From positions 52,501 through 116,500 of the forward strand of contig RPFO01000079.1 in assembly GCA_009746045.1 (NCBI GenBank): DNA of 64,000 nucleotides, read 5' to 3'. This document shows positions 1-10,083 of this stretch, one piece after another (positions within the stretch are counted from its first letter, which is position 1; every line of letters begins with the position of its first letter). Below the pieces are notes generated by a model. It did no database searches. It worked only from the letters and a program-made list of their open reading frames with translations, and was not told the DNA's origin. This DNA comes from Mesostigma viride (Eukaryota; Streptophyta; Mesostigmatophyceae; Mesostigmatales; Mesostigmataceae). A program made the translations under genes and the position numbers.

Positions 1-233
1 TAGTGATACTAATAAAGATAGCTGGCCACGGATAAATAACCACTAACTGACCAGATACTAATAAAGATAGCAGCCACGAGCCACGAGGTAGCCATGGCTG
101 ACGGCGGAGCTCATAACTTTCACGTTTGAGCACCGAATTTAGCCGTGAATATCACAATCGATGCGTCTTTCTACGACGCACATGCTGCTATCAAGTAACG
201 TGCGTGTTTGCAACTTGCCCGTTGAAACTCTAC

Positions 234-434
234 GGCGGAGCCAATTTTCGGAAGAACCTCACCCTTCTGCTTGCAAATTCGGGACAAATTCGGTGGATGT
301 ATGTATGGATGTATGTATGTATGGATGGATTGACGGATTTTCATCCCCTATTCCTATGTTTTCTCACGTGTACGGCCTTATAAGCTTCGCCAATTCTGGC
401 GAACCTAACGGTTCTTCCGAAAATTGGCTCCGCC
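234..434. mobile_element. MITE-like insertion with 25-bp inverted repeats
   Basis: Bases 234-258 and 410-434 are perfect 25-bp inverted repeats (GGCGGAGCCAATTTTC... against its reverse complement). They enclose AT-rich DNA with a TGTATGTATGGA run. The insertion interrupts the LINE 5' leader, which is continuous in the other copies. A related sequence lies at 55245-55398 in the opposite orientation. No target-site duplication was identified, and 190-233 of the insertion is unexplained. Confidence 0.5.
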
Positions 435-464
435 TGATAATTTTCCGACGCTATTACGCAATAT

Positions 465-1849
465 ATGGCGAACAAACGCGCCTCGACGCAATGCAGCCTG
501 GCGGCTGCGCTCGGCAATGAAAATACGTCTGCAGCTCCGGCTGCAGCTTCGCCATCCGGTCCGGCAGGCAGCGGTGACAGTAGTCGTGCGCTGGTGCTCG
601 CCCAGCCCCCCGGGCTTGCCTCGCCATCTGCATCGCCAGAGCCCAAGCGCAGCCGCTCTGCCGAGCCGCACTGGGACGAGATCGCCTTTGACATCAACGC
701 ATATGGCTTCTGGAACCGCAGTCCAGGAGTCTTCATGGAAGACGTGTTTTTCGGCACGTACGCCTCGCTTATGGACCTGTGCTTGTACCTGTGCTCCCAC
801 AACCGCGGCCACTGGCCAGGCGGTCACCCTGCTGACCCCGTCGAGGATCTCCCGCGAGTTGGCCGCATGAATCGCCCCAAGCTCCAACGCTTCGCCCTCT
901 GCTCCCTCCTCGGGCGCTCCGACGTCGAGATCTGGGCCCCCCACCACCGCCCCCCACCGTTGCGACAGAATCCATCGTCCGCGCCCTCCTTAAGGAAGCT
1001 TTCGAGCAGCACGTGACCCCCCTTGCCACAGATGTGGCGGCAATGGGCGGCAAGCTGGCTGCTGAGCTCCCCCCCATCTCCACCGCCACCTCCACCCTCC
1101 TCGCCTCCTCCACCGCCACCACCCCCACCTCCGACGCCATCACCGCCCAGCTCCGCGACATCGACCAGCGTCTTAAGGATAATGCCATCGCTATCGAGGT
1201 CCTGCAGAACACCGCCGGCCTCACCGCCCAGGCGGTTAAGGACATTGCCGCCAAGCCAGCCCCTGCTGGCCTGGCCGGCGATGCTCCTCCCATCACGACC
1301 TGGGCGGACATGCTTAAGCAACATACCACCTCCACCACCTCCGCCATCGCAGCCCAGCTCCAACGGCAGACGCTTGACCTCCGCGAGGAGGCCGAGCTCG
1401 CCAAGCGCAGCCTCAACGTCATTGTCAAGAACTTCGACATGGAGGAAGGTGAGAATTCCGAGAAGCTTGCACGTGCGTTTGAGAGCAAAATCCTTGCACG
1501 CATGGGCCTCCTTGGTGAGATTAAGCTGACCGCCCACCGCCTCCCCTGCGCGCGGGGTAAGGCCGGGGCGCCTCCGCTTCTTCTCATCTTTGAGAGCCCA
1601 GCGGACAAGATTTCGTTTCTCAGACGCCGCAAGCGGCTCGAGAAAACTCCCTTCACCCTTGACGACGACTTGACCCTGGCGCAGCAACAACGGCGACGGG
1701 AGCTATGGCCGACCTACCTCCAGCTCCGGCAGACCAAGGCGGGGCAGCCGGTGTACTGGAAGGGGGCGGCCATCTACGTCGGCCACAAGCCCTGGCACGC
1801 GACCCCCTCGACCACCGCGGCCCCCGCGACTCCAGAAGACCCAGCCTAG
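465..1849 (+). pseudogene. LINE ORF1 protein (L1-type gag-like), frameshifted
   Basis: The start MANKRASTQCSLAAAL sits where the other copies also start (17189, 37092). An Ala/Ser/Pro-rich N-terminus with a basic KRSR patch leads into a conserved globular segment. The second half has a Thr/Ala-rich coiled-coil-like stretch and a basic C-terminal domain ending QQQRRRELWPTYLQLRQTK...YWKGAAIYVGHKPW, shared with every ORF1 in this window. The frame changes at about 940-960 in a C-rich run: 465-1016 is one frame and 1013-1849 the other. By analogy with L1 ORF1p this should be an RNA-binding, RNP-forming protein; that role is inferred. Confidence 0.7.
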
Positions 1850-2422
1850 GGGAATACAGCAGCAGTAGTGTAGAATAGTTAGACAGTGGCCTTGTACATG
1901 CCCGCCTACTACAGGCACTATACTAGCTGAGGCCTAGCATTTTTAGTCATGTACATGTGTGCCTATGATGAGCCACCCTCCAGATGATGCCTAGCTTTAT
2001 TGTATTATGCAGTGCCCATGCAGGGAGTCACTCTCTGCTGAGTAGCCATGCCCTAGCTCTTGTATAGCTATGATGATCTTCCCCCACATGACATGCTCCC
2101 CCTTAGCTGGGCATAGCGTGATAGATCATGAGGGTGCAGGTGCCTTGGTGCACCTAGAGCAAGGGTAGCTTACATTCCCATCCTTGCATGAAGTAGCCCA
2201 GAATGTATTAAAAGCCATATGCCCCTTCTCAGGGATATGTGCTACATACACTCCCAACGGAGTTATCAAAGAGACAACCAGCGCAGGCCAGAAATCGGGA
2301 GAATCCGGACCATGGTAGCTCGAGCCTGCCGTTATCTTTTCCGCGTTTTCGAGTCGTTCAGGATGAGGAGTTATGTTTCTAATAAAATTAACTAAGGAAT
2401 AGTTGTCTCACTAATTATTTAA

Positions 2423-2945
2423 TTAAACTCGTGCTCCCTTTGGGGAGTCACGGAGCATTAACCCCGATGGATGGGTGGGTGGGTGGGTGGGTGGGTGGGT
2501 GGGTGGGTGGGTGGGTGGGTGGGTGGGTGGGTGGGTGGGTGGGTGGGTGGGTGGGTGGGTGGGTGGTGGGTGGGTGGGTGGGTGGGTGGGTGGGTGGGTG
2601 GGTGGGTGGGTGGGTGGGTGGGTGGGTGGGTGGGTGGGTGGGTGGTGGGTGGGTGGGTGGGTGGGTGGGTGGGTGGGTGGGTGGGTGGGTGGGTGGGTGG
2701 GTGGGTGGTGGGTGGGTGGGTGGGTGGGTGGGTGGGTGGGTGGGTGGGTGGGTGGGTGGGTGGGTGGGTGGGTGGGTGGGTGGGTGGGTGGGTGCCGTGG
2801 GTGGGTGGGTGGGTGGGTGGGTGGGTGGGTGGGTGGGTGGGTGGGTGGGTGGGTGGGTGGGTGGGTGGGTGGGTGTGGGTGGGTGGGTGGGTGGGTGGAT
2901 GGATGGATGGATGGGTACATGCAATCCTACCGGTCTAATCTATCT
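2423..2945 (-). repeat. C-type LINE 3' UTR with expanded (GGGT)n microsatellite
   Basis: From about 2470 to 2900 the plus strand is an almost pure GGGT repeat (about 110 units) with a few interruptions. The flanks match the family C LINE 3' UTR: GGAGTCACGGAGCATTAACCCCGATGGATG on the left (split here only by the limit on quoted bases) and CTACCGGTCTAATCTATCT on the right. In the intact element (13373-13460) only four CCAT units occupy this place. The long ORFs here (GGWV or HPPT repeats) are repeat artefacts. Confidence 0.85.
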
Positions 2946-2956
2946 CCAATAAATAT

Positions 2957-4140
2957 ATATATTAAGAATATAATTACTTACAGCAGAGTGAAATCACTCA
3001 AACCAAAGCGAACGCCCAGCTATAAACCTATATACAGAGCCATGTCAAAGCTCTATATACTACGATAAGACCAATGGAAACTCCTAACGGGAGGAACCTA
3101 ATAGCCCTGCTGCACCGCAAAATCAGCCCGCGCGTACGGCGGAGCATGATGTCAGCCATGGCCCGAGTCAGCGCCACCGACAAGCGCTGACGCCAATATG
3201 ACGTCCAGGTCCTCGCCGACCATGGGGCCCGCTGGCCCTCCAGGTCCAGCCGGTCCTCCCGGAGCCGGCAACACTCCTTGAAGAAGGCGGAGGTCAGGGG
3301 CCCCATGGCCCCAAACTCCTCCAGGACAAAGGGCACCACACGATGGTGCCCGACGTCGCGGTAGGCCAGGAGCTTGGCCCGCTCCGCCCGGTCCGCCGTG
3401 TAACCTGCCGTGAGGGAGGCCCCAGCCACATGGCTAAGAGCCAAGGGCCGCGCCACCGAAACGTCAATAAGCAGATGCCGGCCACCCCCCTCAAAGTCCA
3501 GCACCACGATGTCAGGCCGGTGGTTGGGGGAATAGAAGGCAGCGCCATCTGCATCCTCGGACCGGATGTTCGCGTGGGGGAAAACCGACCGAACCATGGC
3601 GAGCACCACCGTCAGGAGGACAGTGTGCAAATACAAATACCAATTCTGATTCTGTTGGCCCCCCATGCAGGCAAGGTAGTGAGTCCCCGTGGGATCCAGC
3701 GGCTGCCCACAGCTACCACGAGGCCGCCCGGCCGGAACAAGAGGCTGCGGGGCAAATAGCTGGTGCCGGAGCGCCACCGAGTAGTGGCTGGGAGCTAAGG
3801 CGAATGGGGGGGCCATGGGAAGAGCACGAAGGTACGCCGAGCCCACACTCCGCAATTAAAGCGAGAACAGCCACGCACGTCCCTGGGCGTTGAGGTCCGC
3901 GAAAAGAGCCACCCAATCAGCCGTGTGCAGAATACCCGCGTAGGTTTTCTGGTGTTTATCGATGACGCGAGCAGGGAAATATGCGGCGGGAGATTGAACG
4001 GAGGCGACCGAGGGAGTGCCGCGAGGGAGGCAGCGCTGTACCGCCTGAGCGGCACGGACGGGAGAACAGGCCTGCTGGATCTCAGCATAGGCCTCCTGGA
4101 TGGCGGTGACGAAGGGCAAAGGGCTGCTGGGGTCCAGATA
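2957..4140 (-). mobile_element. Family B (RLE) LINE, 5'-truncated copy 1
   Basis: The plus-strand left end is the family B 3' tail (ATTAAGAATATAATTACTTAC). The body matches the 3' third of the intact RT-RLE ORF at 44862-47072, and it is cut at about 4137. ATATATATTA occurs at both ends (2955-2964 and 4138-4147), compatible with insertion into a TA run, although the tail itself is AT-rich. Confidence 0.75.
3028..4137 (-). pseudogene. RLE-LINE ORF, C-terminal fragment (CCHC + endonuclease)
   Basis: Two reading segments (4119-3856 and 3855-3028) reproduce the region from EAYAEIQQACSP through the CCHC knuckle (CGSC...THYLAC) and the restriction-like endonuclease motif RPDIVVLDF...LLIDVSV. Relative to 44862-47072 there is a frame break near 3855, an extra codon (AAYFPARV for AAFPARV), and a 2-bp CG insertion near 3131 that replaces the normal C-terminus. 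The copy is dead. Confidence 0.75.
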
Positions 4141-4194
4141 TATATTACTATATCTTTGGTGCCCTCGACCCTAGGGGTCTTGTCTAGCATGCTT

Positions 4195-6264
4195 CCCGCG
4201 TTTGCAAACACGCGGGCGCTTCCCCACAGGAGGGGGGTCGTCCTCTATGACCTGCGCCCACTAATTGGCCTTGTCCATCGCCTTGTTCCAAATCACGGAG
4301 AGGCCTAGGCCCCCCATGTCCTCTACTAGCTGTTCTTTGAAAGTGCGGGCCTTGCGGCGTCTAGCATTGCTGGGCCCGGCCCACGTGAGGAGGTGCCTGC
4401 CAGGCTGAGCAGGTGCATGGCAGCCCTGCGGAGGGGCCACGTGAGGTGTCTACCTGGTTGGTGCGAGCTAAGTGCCCTACTAGCTGCAGGCGCCACTGCT
4501 TATGTATATAAAAAATATAATTACTTACAACAGAGTGAAATCACTCAAACCAAAGCAAACGCCCAGCTATAAACCTATATACAGAGCCATGTCAAAGCTC
4601 TATACTACGATAAGACCAATGGAAACGCCTAACGGGAGGAACCTAATAGCCCTGCTGCACCGCAAAATCAGCCCGCGTACGGCGGAGCATGATGTCAGCC
4701 ATGGCCCGAGTCAGCGCCACCGACAAGCGCTGACGCCAATATGACGTCCAGGTCCGCGCCGACCATGGGGCCCGCTGGCCCTCCAGGTCCAGCCGGTCCT
4801 CCCGGAGCCGGCAACACTCCTTGAAGAAGGCGGAGGTCAGGGGCCCCATGGCCCCAAACTCCTCCAGGACAAAGGGCACCACACGATGGTGCCCGACGTC
4901 GCCATAGGCCAGGAGCTTGGCCCGCTCCGCCCGGTCCGCCGTGTAACCTGCCGTGAGGGAGGCCCCAGCCACGTGGCTAAGAGCCAAGGGCCGCGCCACT
5001 GCTTATGTATGTATTGGTGTTGGCGGTGATATGTGGCATGCCGAGGTACAGGTCCTCACTGCGGACGTGAGCTGCACATCCCACACGGAAAATTGACGGC
5101 AGCATGTTGGTGACCGCGCTGTCTAGCTTTCTGGCAAAGGTTGGCTGTGAGGGTCCACGTCTCGGCCCCGTACGTAATGTTCAACAGGGAGGACCAGGTC
5201 CTGTTTCTCTAGCTTGCCCACGGGCTTGCGCCACAGGGCCCCGTGTATTGACGTAAAGCGTGCCAGGCGAGGGAGATACGGTGGTCCACATCAGCCGCGC
5301 AGCTGGGGAGTAAGCTATACCTGAGCAACTTGACGCGGTCCCTGTGGCGTATCGGACGTGAGAGCCATCAAGGAGGAAGAGGTCGGGCGGTGGCTGAGTG
5401 AGCCCAACCGCCAGGGCCTCTGTCTTCAGACTTGCTGACCTCGAGCCCCACCACTCGGGCCTCGATTGCGAGGCAGTCAAGCCACGTCTGCATGTGCATG
5501 CTCAGTGTCCTCGAAGAGGGTGGTGTCATCTGCATAGATGATTTCCGCTAGCCGAATCTCCGTGTTCGCCCCGCCATGCCAGAAATGGTTGGCGACCTTC
5601 ACCCCTGGTTCCCTACCCACAATGCGAGCAAACCGCTTGCGCGCCTGAATCATTACGTATTCGACCACAATAATGAACACGGGTGTGGCGAGAGCACGCA
5701 GCCCTGCCACACACCCTTCTGTAGAGGGCATGGCGGCGTACGTGGACCCGTAGGAAGTGCGCACCGAAGTGGTGGACCCTTCATACAGGTTGCGGATGAC
5801 AGCAATAAGGGGGAGGGGGAACCGGAATTAAACAGGGCGAGGATGTCCCACAGCGCAGACCAGAAAACCGAATCGAAGGCTTTGATGAAGACCACCAGCA
5901 CAAGGTGCAGAGGGGACTCACCAGGCTGGAGGCGGTGCAGTTCTTCCACAAGGAAGTGAGTAGCGAAGAGCGCTTGAACTGTGTTGCGGCCTGGGCGGAA
6001 GCCGAGCTGAGTCTCGCTGAGGTGGCCGTCCATGCAGGGCAGTGCGCAGGCCGTTCAGGATGAGCCGCATGAGAAGCTTGAGACATGTGCAAGTGCTTTG
6101 GATGCACAACCCAATGTAGTTGCCAGGGTCGCGGGCGGGCGACCCGGCCCTTGTTTTCGTACAGCATCGTGCGGAAACTGTGTTGCCAAGCTGCCGGTGG
6201 CGGTTGCGATGACAGCAGAATGCGGTTGCAGATGTCTGGGAAGAGCTGCATGACACCAGTGTCT
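4195..6264 (-). mobile_element. Family C LINE, 5'-truncated, split by a family B insertion
   Basis: Reverse-strand sequence matches ORF2 of the full-length element (8148-13468) from the RT thumb and C-terminus (4195-4489) to the RT fingers (about 6263). It is interrupted at 4508-4992 by a family B copy. The translation still shows HLSETQLGFRPGRNTVQALF, FIKAFDSVFW and IYADDTTLFEDTEH, but in shifted frames with stops. Several 4-bp palindromic insertions distinguish it from the other copies (see findings). Confidence 0.75.
4508..4999 (-). mobile_element. Family B (RLE) LINE, short copy 2 with target-site duplication
   Basis: About 490 bp from the 3' end of family B: the tail TATAAAAAATATAATTACTTAC on the left, then the end of the RLE ORF (ARPLALSHVAGASL... 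to RTRADFAVQQGY). The flanking sequence GCGCCACTGCTTATGTAT is present at 4490-4507 and 4993-5010. The first seven of these bases also fit family B, so the duplication is 11-18 bp with microhomology at the 5' junction. This is direct evidence of target-primed insertion. Confidence 0.85.
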
Positions 6265-6529
6265 CACTTAATAGACAGATTGTACCCTTGAAGTATGGGT
6301 AGAAAATCTTAAGTATTCCATAATTTAACGGCAGCTGGAAAGTACTAAATATACATGCACGCCAGCATCCACTATACAATGCGCGCTGCACCGCAGCTGG
6401 CCCGAATGTGAACACACTGATTCCAATATCAATGCATGAGACATCTAGTGCAGGCTAAAAAGCTGGAAGCCCGGGTCGATGACAGGCCGAGAGTTACGCC
6501 AGCTTTTGTCATCTTATCTACATCTGATT
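6265..6529. other. Unassigned sequence between LINE fragments
   Basis: AT-rich stretch with no ORF or repeat match recognised elsewhere in the window. Confidence 0.4.
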
Positions 6530-7160
6530 ACTCGTTCAGGACCAGGACCTGCCCGCGCAGACCAGGTGAATACCGATGTGGGCCCTGCGGGCGGGCTTAG
6601 GACTGGCCAACCAGGTAGACACCTCCTCCTATGGCAGGGTCCCCTTGTCCCGCCGCAACCCACCGGCAAAGTACTTGCGCGCGCGACCCGCACCGACGCG
6701 GCGCGCGACCCGGACCTATGCGACACCATTGCTTAAGAGGATGCAGGGCTTCTGCTGGGTATCTGCTGTACTGCGCGCCCACATCATTGATAGACAAGGA
6801 GAAATCGGGGCTGCCGTCTGCAATAAGCCCCTTCCTGTGGGGCATGCTCCTGTTTTCTCCCCATGGTGGCCCCCGCGGCCCATGTTGGGTAGAATGCAGG
6901 GTAGAAGTCCGCAGATGGAGGAAATTGCCCTAATTGTCAAGGATAGCCGCTGCACTACCGCCTCGTCTGCCATTACAGAAGAGGCCAGCTCAGATGAGGA
7001 TTATTGACATTATATCCCCGTCTGGTGACTATATGGTTGGAGCATGATGCAGACGATATTTGTAATTTTCGTGTAATGATTTTTCTAATGAGATTAGCAC
7101 AGTGACTCCACGGGATGCCCATGCGCATGACACACAAGTACTTACTTACTCACCAGGGCT
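6530..7160 (+). mobile_element. Family D LINE 3' fragment
   Basis: Matches 26440-27005, the C-terminus and 3' UTR of the family D ORF2. Reading-frame pieces show DQVNTDVGPAGGL, the HLLLWQGPLVP block and an acidic C-terminus ending SDEDY. The 3' UTR shares GATGCAGACGATATTTGT and TAATGAGATTAGCA and ends in ACTTACTTACT units. It is frameshifted and 5'-truncated. Confidence 0.7.
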
Positions 7161-7617
7161 TCATGCATTATGCGATCCCAGATGTATTATAATTAAACAT
7201 GTGCCCCCGTTGGGGAGTCACAGAGCACCCGGTGAGTGACTTTAATTAATCCCTGAGTGTGCACAGCGGGCAGGGGGCAGAGACCCCCCCCGCCCTTCTC
7301 TCATCATGCCAGTGACAGGGGGCACAATCGGTCCCGTCGAAACGATCCGGCACCCCCTGTGGGTGCAATAAAGCTTCGACTAATAGCAAAAGCCTAGCCC
7401 GGGCCGACCCGACCCCCTGCTGACGAGGGGTAGCCCTCGCGAAGCCTAGGCAATGCGGGTGCAGTAGGGCTGCCCCATGGTCCAGATAGATAAATTTGTG
7501 GGATTGTACTTTTGTACATTATCAATGAGACTAATTATGATTAATGAACGCGTAGACTGCACGTCCTGTGAGCATAAATCCTTAATGATGTAGGCATTCA
7601 CTCATTCATTCACGCGC
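7161..7617. other. Gene-free repeat debris
   Basis: Contains a C-type LINE tail motif (GTGCCCCCGTTGGGGAGTCAC at about 7202) and C-rich unique sequence. TGAGCATAAATCCTTAA (about 7570) resembles sequence near 27650. No coding signal was found. Confidence 0.4.
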
Positions 7618-7876
7618 CTATATATTAAAAATTATAATCACTTACATCAGAGTTAAGGCGTGACCCAAGTAAACATAAACAAAGCCAACGCTAACTGAAG
7701 ACATACCACGACACCTACACTCTGTATACAGAAGCTAGGGCATGGCGTCTCAGCAGAGAGTAGCTCTCTGCGTGGGCACAGCATAACTAAATAAATAAAG
7801 CCAGGCGTCATCTGCATGGTGTGTGGCGCATCATGGGCACACATGTACATGACTAAGTAATGTTCATGAGTCAGCA
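7618..7876 (-). mobile_element. LINE 3' UTR fragment (ORF1-only type)
   Basis: The reverse complement resembles the 3' region of the ORF1-only LINE (TGCCTAGCTTTATTTAGTT, then AGCTGCTCTCTGCTGAG at about 38655-38705). It ends in a B-like AT tail (TATATATTAAAAATTATAAT). Diverged; no ORF. Confidence 0.5.
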
Positions 7877-8147
7877 ATGTTCGCGAGCTATGGCCGACCT
7901 ACCTTCAGCTCCGGCAGCGCGCAGGGGGGAAGCCGGTGTACTGGAGGGGGGCGGTCATCCACGTTGACCACAAGCCCTGGCAGGCCCCTCCTGCCACCTC
8001 AGACTAGGGAACATATACCAGTACATAGTGTAGATAAGAGGCTTAGCCTAGCATGTGGCCCACGCGCATGTGCGCCCATAATGGCCCCCATGGATGATGC
8101 CTTCAGCATTTAGCTACGCCATGCCTACAATGGGACCCCCCATGGAT
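7877..8147 (+). mobile_element. ORF1-type LINE fragment, left half (host of the family C insertion)
   Basis: Corresponds to the ORF1 C-terminus and downstream sequence seen at 23310-23510 (GCTATGGCCGACCTACCTTC onward), then to 27190-27243. The same fragment resumes at 13475 after the family C LINE. ATGGAT at 8142-8147 is repeated at 13469-13474 as the duplication around that insertion. Confidence 0.65.
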
Positions 8148-8471
8148 ATATAAAGGATTTAAATAAAGATTTACGGTGTGGCGAGCTATGGATGCCGAGA
8201 AATTATGCTCATAACTTTTACATCCGGGCATGAAATTTGGTCGGGTAAATTGCAGTAGAAGCGTCTTTTGATGACGAACACGATGATATAATTTTCAGCC
8301 GCCATCGCCCAAGATTTAGCGCAATATCATAAAACGCAGCACAGGCAGGGTTCGTATTTTCCCGGAACCAGCTATGGCAGAAACTCCGTCAACCGCCTCC
8401 CATACTCTCTCCGACGGGGAAGCTTCAGCGCCCAACACGATTACGCAACTATAGCTGCAGATGCGGAAACC

Positions 8472-9708
8472 ATGGCGACGCAGCCCCGGGCCAGCGAGGC
8501 AGCCATTACCGCCTCCTCCAAGCGGCTTTGCGTCAACCCACCCGACGAGATGGATCGCCAGGTCCCTTTGCCATCGTCTTCTCAACCCAGCGAGGCCACC
8601 CCCATTGACGAAGACGACGACGACGCTACCGACGCTGAGTTCGACCCAGCATCCTTCATGCCTGGCCAGTTTGTCGACGAGCAGCGGTTCTTTTCGCTTA
8701 CCGCCGAGCAGGCGCAGGCCATCCTGCGCCACCTGCACGCCAACGGCAAGGAGATATATTTTCCTAACGCGTCTGGCGGGACAATTCCAGTGAACGAGCT
8801 CGACGAATTGGACGAGCCACAGCTTCGACTTTCTGTTTTCTTGAGTCACGCGCAGGCCCCTTGCCTCCGGGCACTCTTTGCCGCTTTCAAGGACGCCGAG
8901 CACGGCACCGCCAACACCCCCGATGCTTCCCCGGAAGCAGACCTGCACAAGCTCAATAAGAAAGTCGCAGACATGGCTGCCCAACTCGGCGCCTTGTCCA
9001 CCGCTATCCGTCAAGACACTGCTAAGCTCCACTCCAGCATTGCCGAGGTCAAGGCCGCCCTGACCAGCCCGCCCCAACCAGCCGCCCCGCACCGGCCACC
9101 AGCTACGCTAACATGGTCAAACAGACGGACATTGCCAACCTGATGGAGGATGATGCCGCACGCAGGGGGGCTGCAGCCCACAAGACTGCTATCGAGGAGG
9201 ACCTGCGCTCACGCAGTATAGTGGTCCGGTATTTCCAGGTCGCAGCAGCCTGAAACGGACCTGATGCTAGCGCAACGCCTGTACCACAGCCTCATCGTGG
9301 GCCGGCTGCAACTGGGCAACGAACGCATCCGCATTGAGTCGGCAGCCTGGATGGCGGGCCAGCCTGGCCCCATCCGGGTGACCTTTGCGAATGTGGCCAG
9401 CAAGGTGAAGGTACTCCAGGCCCGCAAGCTCCTAGGCGGGAGAAACGCGCCGAGCCTCGACGACCTCCTCTCACCGGCCCAGCTAGTCATCAAGAATGGT
9501 CTGCTGGGCAGCGACGTGGCGATCAAGGCCAGGAAGAGGCCAGAAGGTCTACGTCCGCCTCGTCCACGACACCCCCGTGCTATTCATCAACGGCCAGCGC
9601 ACGGAGGCGCAGGCTCCTAACAAGCGGCACAAGTCGGGCCGTACCAGGCCCGCCCCAGCTGCGTCATCATCGTCTACGCACGTCCCGGGTATGGATGGCG
9701 CCCGGTAA
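8472..9708 (+). pseudogene. Family C LINE ORF1 protein, frameshifted
   Basis: Opens MATQPRASEAAITASSKRLC and reads to 9143. Frame changes near 9080, 9235 and 9535 are needed to keep protein-like sequence (YANMVKQTDIANLMEDD; QPETDLMLAQRLYHSLIVGRLQ; KVYVRLVHDTPVLFINGQR), ending at 9708. The N-terminal third is acidic with a DEDDDDATDAE run, the middle is a predicted amphipathic helix region, and the C-terminus is basic. Its position before an APE/RT ORF2 and its size fit an L1-type ORF1 RNA-binding protein; no CCHC knuckle is visible. Confidence 0.65.
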
Positions 9709-10083
9709 GGGCACACCCTCGCGGCCTCGCGGTACAATAGGCTTTGGGCACAGCCTTTATAAACAAGCCCCTTTCCATCCTCATGTCGCACCGTGCGAGC
9801 ATGATCAGGATGCAAGGTCGCCAGGCACGCCACGGTCAACCTTCCCGCCAATTTACCAGCCTCACACGCCTCCTAGCCCGCCTTGAGCGGGATGAGGCCC
9901 AGTCGACACGCCGGCGACCCCAGCCAGGACGGAGACGACGCATATCCGTCCTGAAAGAAAGCCTCCATGCGTTGACAAGCATTAACCCCAATCGCCACCC
10001 TCCCCTCCCCCCCCCCCCCCCACCCACCCCCACCTCCAGCACTACCCTTCTCCACCCCCACCCCCACCCCCACCCCCCCGCTA

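Larger units (their letters stand above)
71..2276 (+). mobile_element. ORF1-only LINE derivative (HAL1-like), copy 1
   Basis: The 5' leader beginning GCCACGAGCCACGAGG recurs at about 17043 and 36947, so it marks the element's 5' end. One ORF1-type gene (465-1849) follows, then about 420 bp of 3' sequence that recurs at 38515-38936 and 27157-27527 and ends CCCAACGGAGTTAT. No endonuclease or RT lies between ORF1 and the 3' end, and the copy at 35621-38936 has the same structure. I infer a non-autonomous family mobilised by a related L1-type LINE, perhaps family D, whose ORF1 and leader it resembles. Just upstream, GATACTAATAAAGATAGC occurs twice (5-22 and 53-70). Confidence 0.7.

Noticed and set aside
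769..1690. Long antisense ORFs opposite LINE ORF1 (and similar shadows elsewhere)
   Set aside because: GC-rich shadow frames of the coding strand with Arg/Gly-rich composition and no domain.
2431..3068. Long ORFs of GGWV or HPPT repeats on both strands
   Set aside because: They are translations of a GGGT tetranucleotide array; all frames stay open and the flanks are LINE 3' UTR.
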